From Bog-950 sp044225825 (lineage in GTDB: Bacteria > Bacteroidota > Bacteroidia > Chitinophagales > LD1), in contig JBGAIB010000002.1 in assembly GCA_044225825.1 (NCBI GenBank), forward strand, positions 1 through 64,000: a stretch of DNA of 64,000 nucleotides, written 5' to 3'. Each line of letters opens with the position of its first letter. Position 1 is the stretch's first letter. The notes below the pieces were generated by a model. It saw only the letters and a list, made by a program, of their open reading frames with translations. It had not been told where the DNA came from and searched no databases. Positions 63,707 to 64,000 of the stretch are shown one piece after another. Position numbers and translations under genes: made by a program.

Positions 63707-64000
63707 ATGAAAAACTTATCAACCTTATTAACCCTTGCCGCTTTAAGCTTAAGCACCATTACTCCGGCATTTGCAAACAATGGCTCATCCAACCTGGAGG
63801 CCTTTACTAAAAAATACACACAGGTAAACACCGGCTCTTTTGAAGAGCCTGCAGAATTGGAGATTACTGTTTTGGCTCTTGCCCAACCCGTACCGGCCCG
63901 GGGCACAGAAAAAGCCAGCAGCGCTAAAGAAACCCTGCGCCGCGAGCTAAGCCGCACTATTACCTGCCCATCGTTTATTACGGAGAACAGCGATGCCAAC
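63707..64000 (+). CDS. secreted protein, hypothetical (3' end outside window)
   Basis: 98 codons from ATG 63707 to the window edge, still open. Signal peptide MKNLSTLLTLAALSLSTITPAFA is clear. The mature part begins NNGSSNLEAFTKKYTQVNTGSFEEPAELEITVLALAQPV and contains a Cys at about residue 90 (ITCPSF). No domain can be assigned from this fragment. A good promoter lies upstream. An open frame on the opposite strand (63622-63999) is a shadow. Confidence 0.75.
   Translation, partial: MKNLSTLLTLAALSLSTITPAFANNGSSNLEAFTKKYTQVNTGSFEEPAELEITVLALAQPVPARGTEKASSAKETLRRELSRTITCPSFITENSDAN

Noticed and set aside
63622..63999. 125-residue minus-strand open frame at the right edge
   Set aside because: The plus strand carries a signal peptide, a good promoter and an open frame to the edge, so the antisense frame is a shadow.

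Overview
The window is chromosomal DNA of a member of the Bacteroidota, most likely a Chitinophagales/Sphingobacteriia-type lineage. The evidence is a type IX secretion (T9SS) sorting domain, a PorZ-like protein, an E1 alpha/beta fusion, DUF3078 and DUF4412 proteins, a complete Bat (aerotolerance) operon, an RpoN with the usual Bacteroidota N-terminus, an IleRS with a GxHH signature, and several perfect TAnnTTTG promoter -7 elements. I see no rRNA, tRNA, insertion sequence, prophage or CRISPR array. Gene density is high, and several convergent pairs meet within a few bases or overlap.

Layout. 1-1385 (minus): 5'-part of a secreted collagen-like Gly-X-Thr repeat protein with a 140-bp perfect internal duplication. 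1.5-5.0 kb (minus): an operon of a TPR-class III adenylate cyclase and a TPR-transmembrane-LuxR-type HTH regulator. 5.1-9.2 kb (plus): fused E1 alpha/beta 2-oxoacid dehydrogenase, then a secreted glycosidase-like protein one base later. 9.2-12.7 kb: outer-membrane barrel protein, SGNH/sialate esterase with T9SS sorting domain, a secreted protein and a DUF1761 membrane protein. 12.8-15.7 kb (minus): nucleotide-sugar genes galE, an SDR epimerase and rfbA. 15.8-19.0 kb (minus): ABC-2/NatAB-like exporter plus a secreted coiled-coil protein. 19.1-27.1 kb: polA, recR and two paralogous GT-C-like membrane proteins with C-terminal beta-sandwich domains, with a GT2 glycosyltransferase between. 27.3-28.4 kb (minus): FeoA, ferritin and a 45-residue lipoprotein. 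28.4-30.6 kb (plus): GT28-like glycosyltransferase, dgkA and DUF4412 in one overlapping operon. 30.6-35.4 kb (minus): ileS followed by two tandem lspA genes. 35.5-40.3 kb: porZ, a third GT-C-like protein and recO. 40.3-45.4 kb (minus): large TPR/DUF3857/transglutaminase protein and a two-domain thioredoxin protein. 45.6-51.8 kb: yceD-like DUF177 gene, rpmF, MATE exporter, lipoprotein, rpoN, asnS. 51.85-52.35 kb: a 500-bp gene-free stretch with a triple TGCACAAAT site. 52.4-53.5 kb: YcaQ-family winged-helix protein. 53.5-62.1 kb (minus): moxR-DUF58-geneX-batA-batB-batC-batD-batE. 62.3-64 kb: DUF3078 outer-membrane protein and the start of a secreted protein cut by the window edge.

The main theme is envelope biogenesis: nucleotide sugars, glycosyltransferases, lipoprotein processing, T9SS export, Bat stress proteins and many secreted or lipidated proteins, set among informational housekeeping genes (polA, recR, recO, ileS, asnS, rpoN, rpmF). 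I did not find a clearly new defence or mobile system. The best leads are the tandem LspA pair, the GT-C/beta-sandwich paralogs, the cyclase-HTH operon, the repeated site upstream of ycaQ, a microrepeat family at 46.5-48.6 kb, and the uncharacterised glycosidase-like protein.
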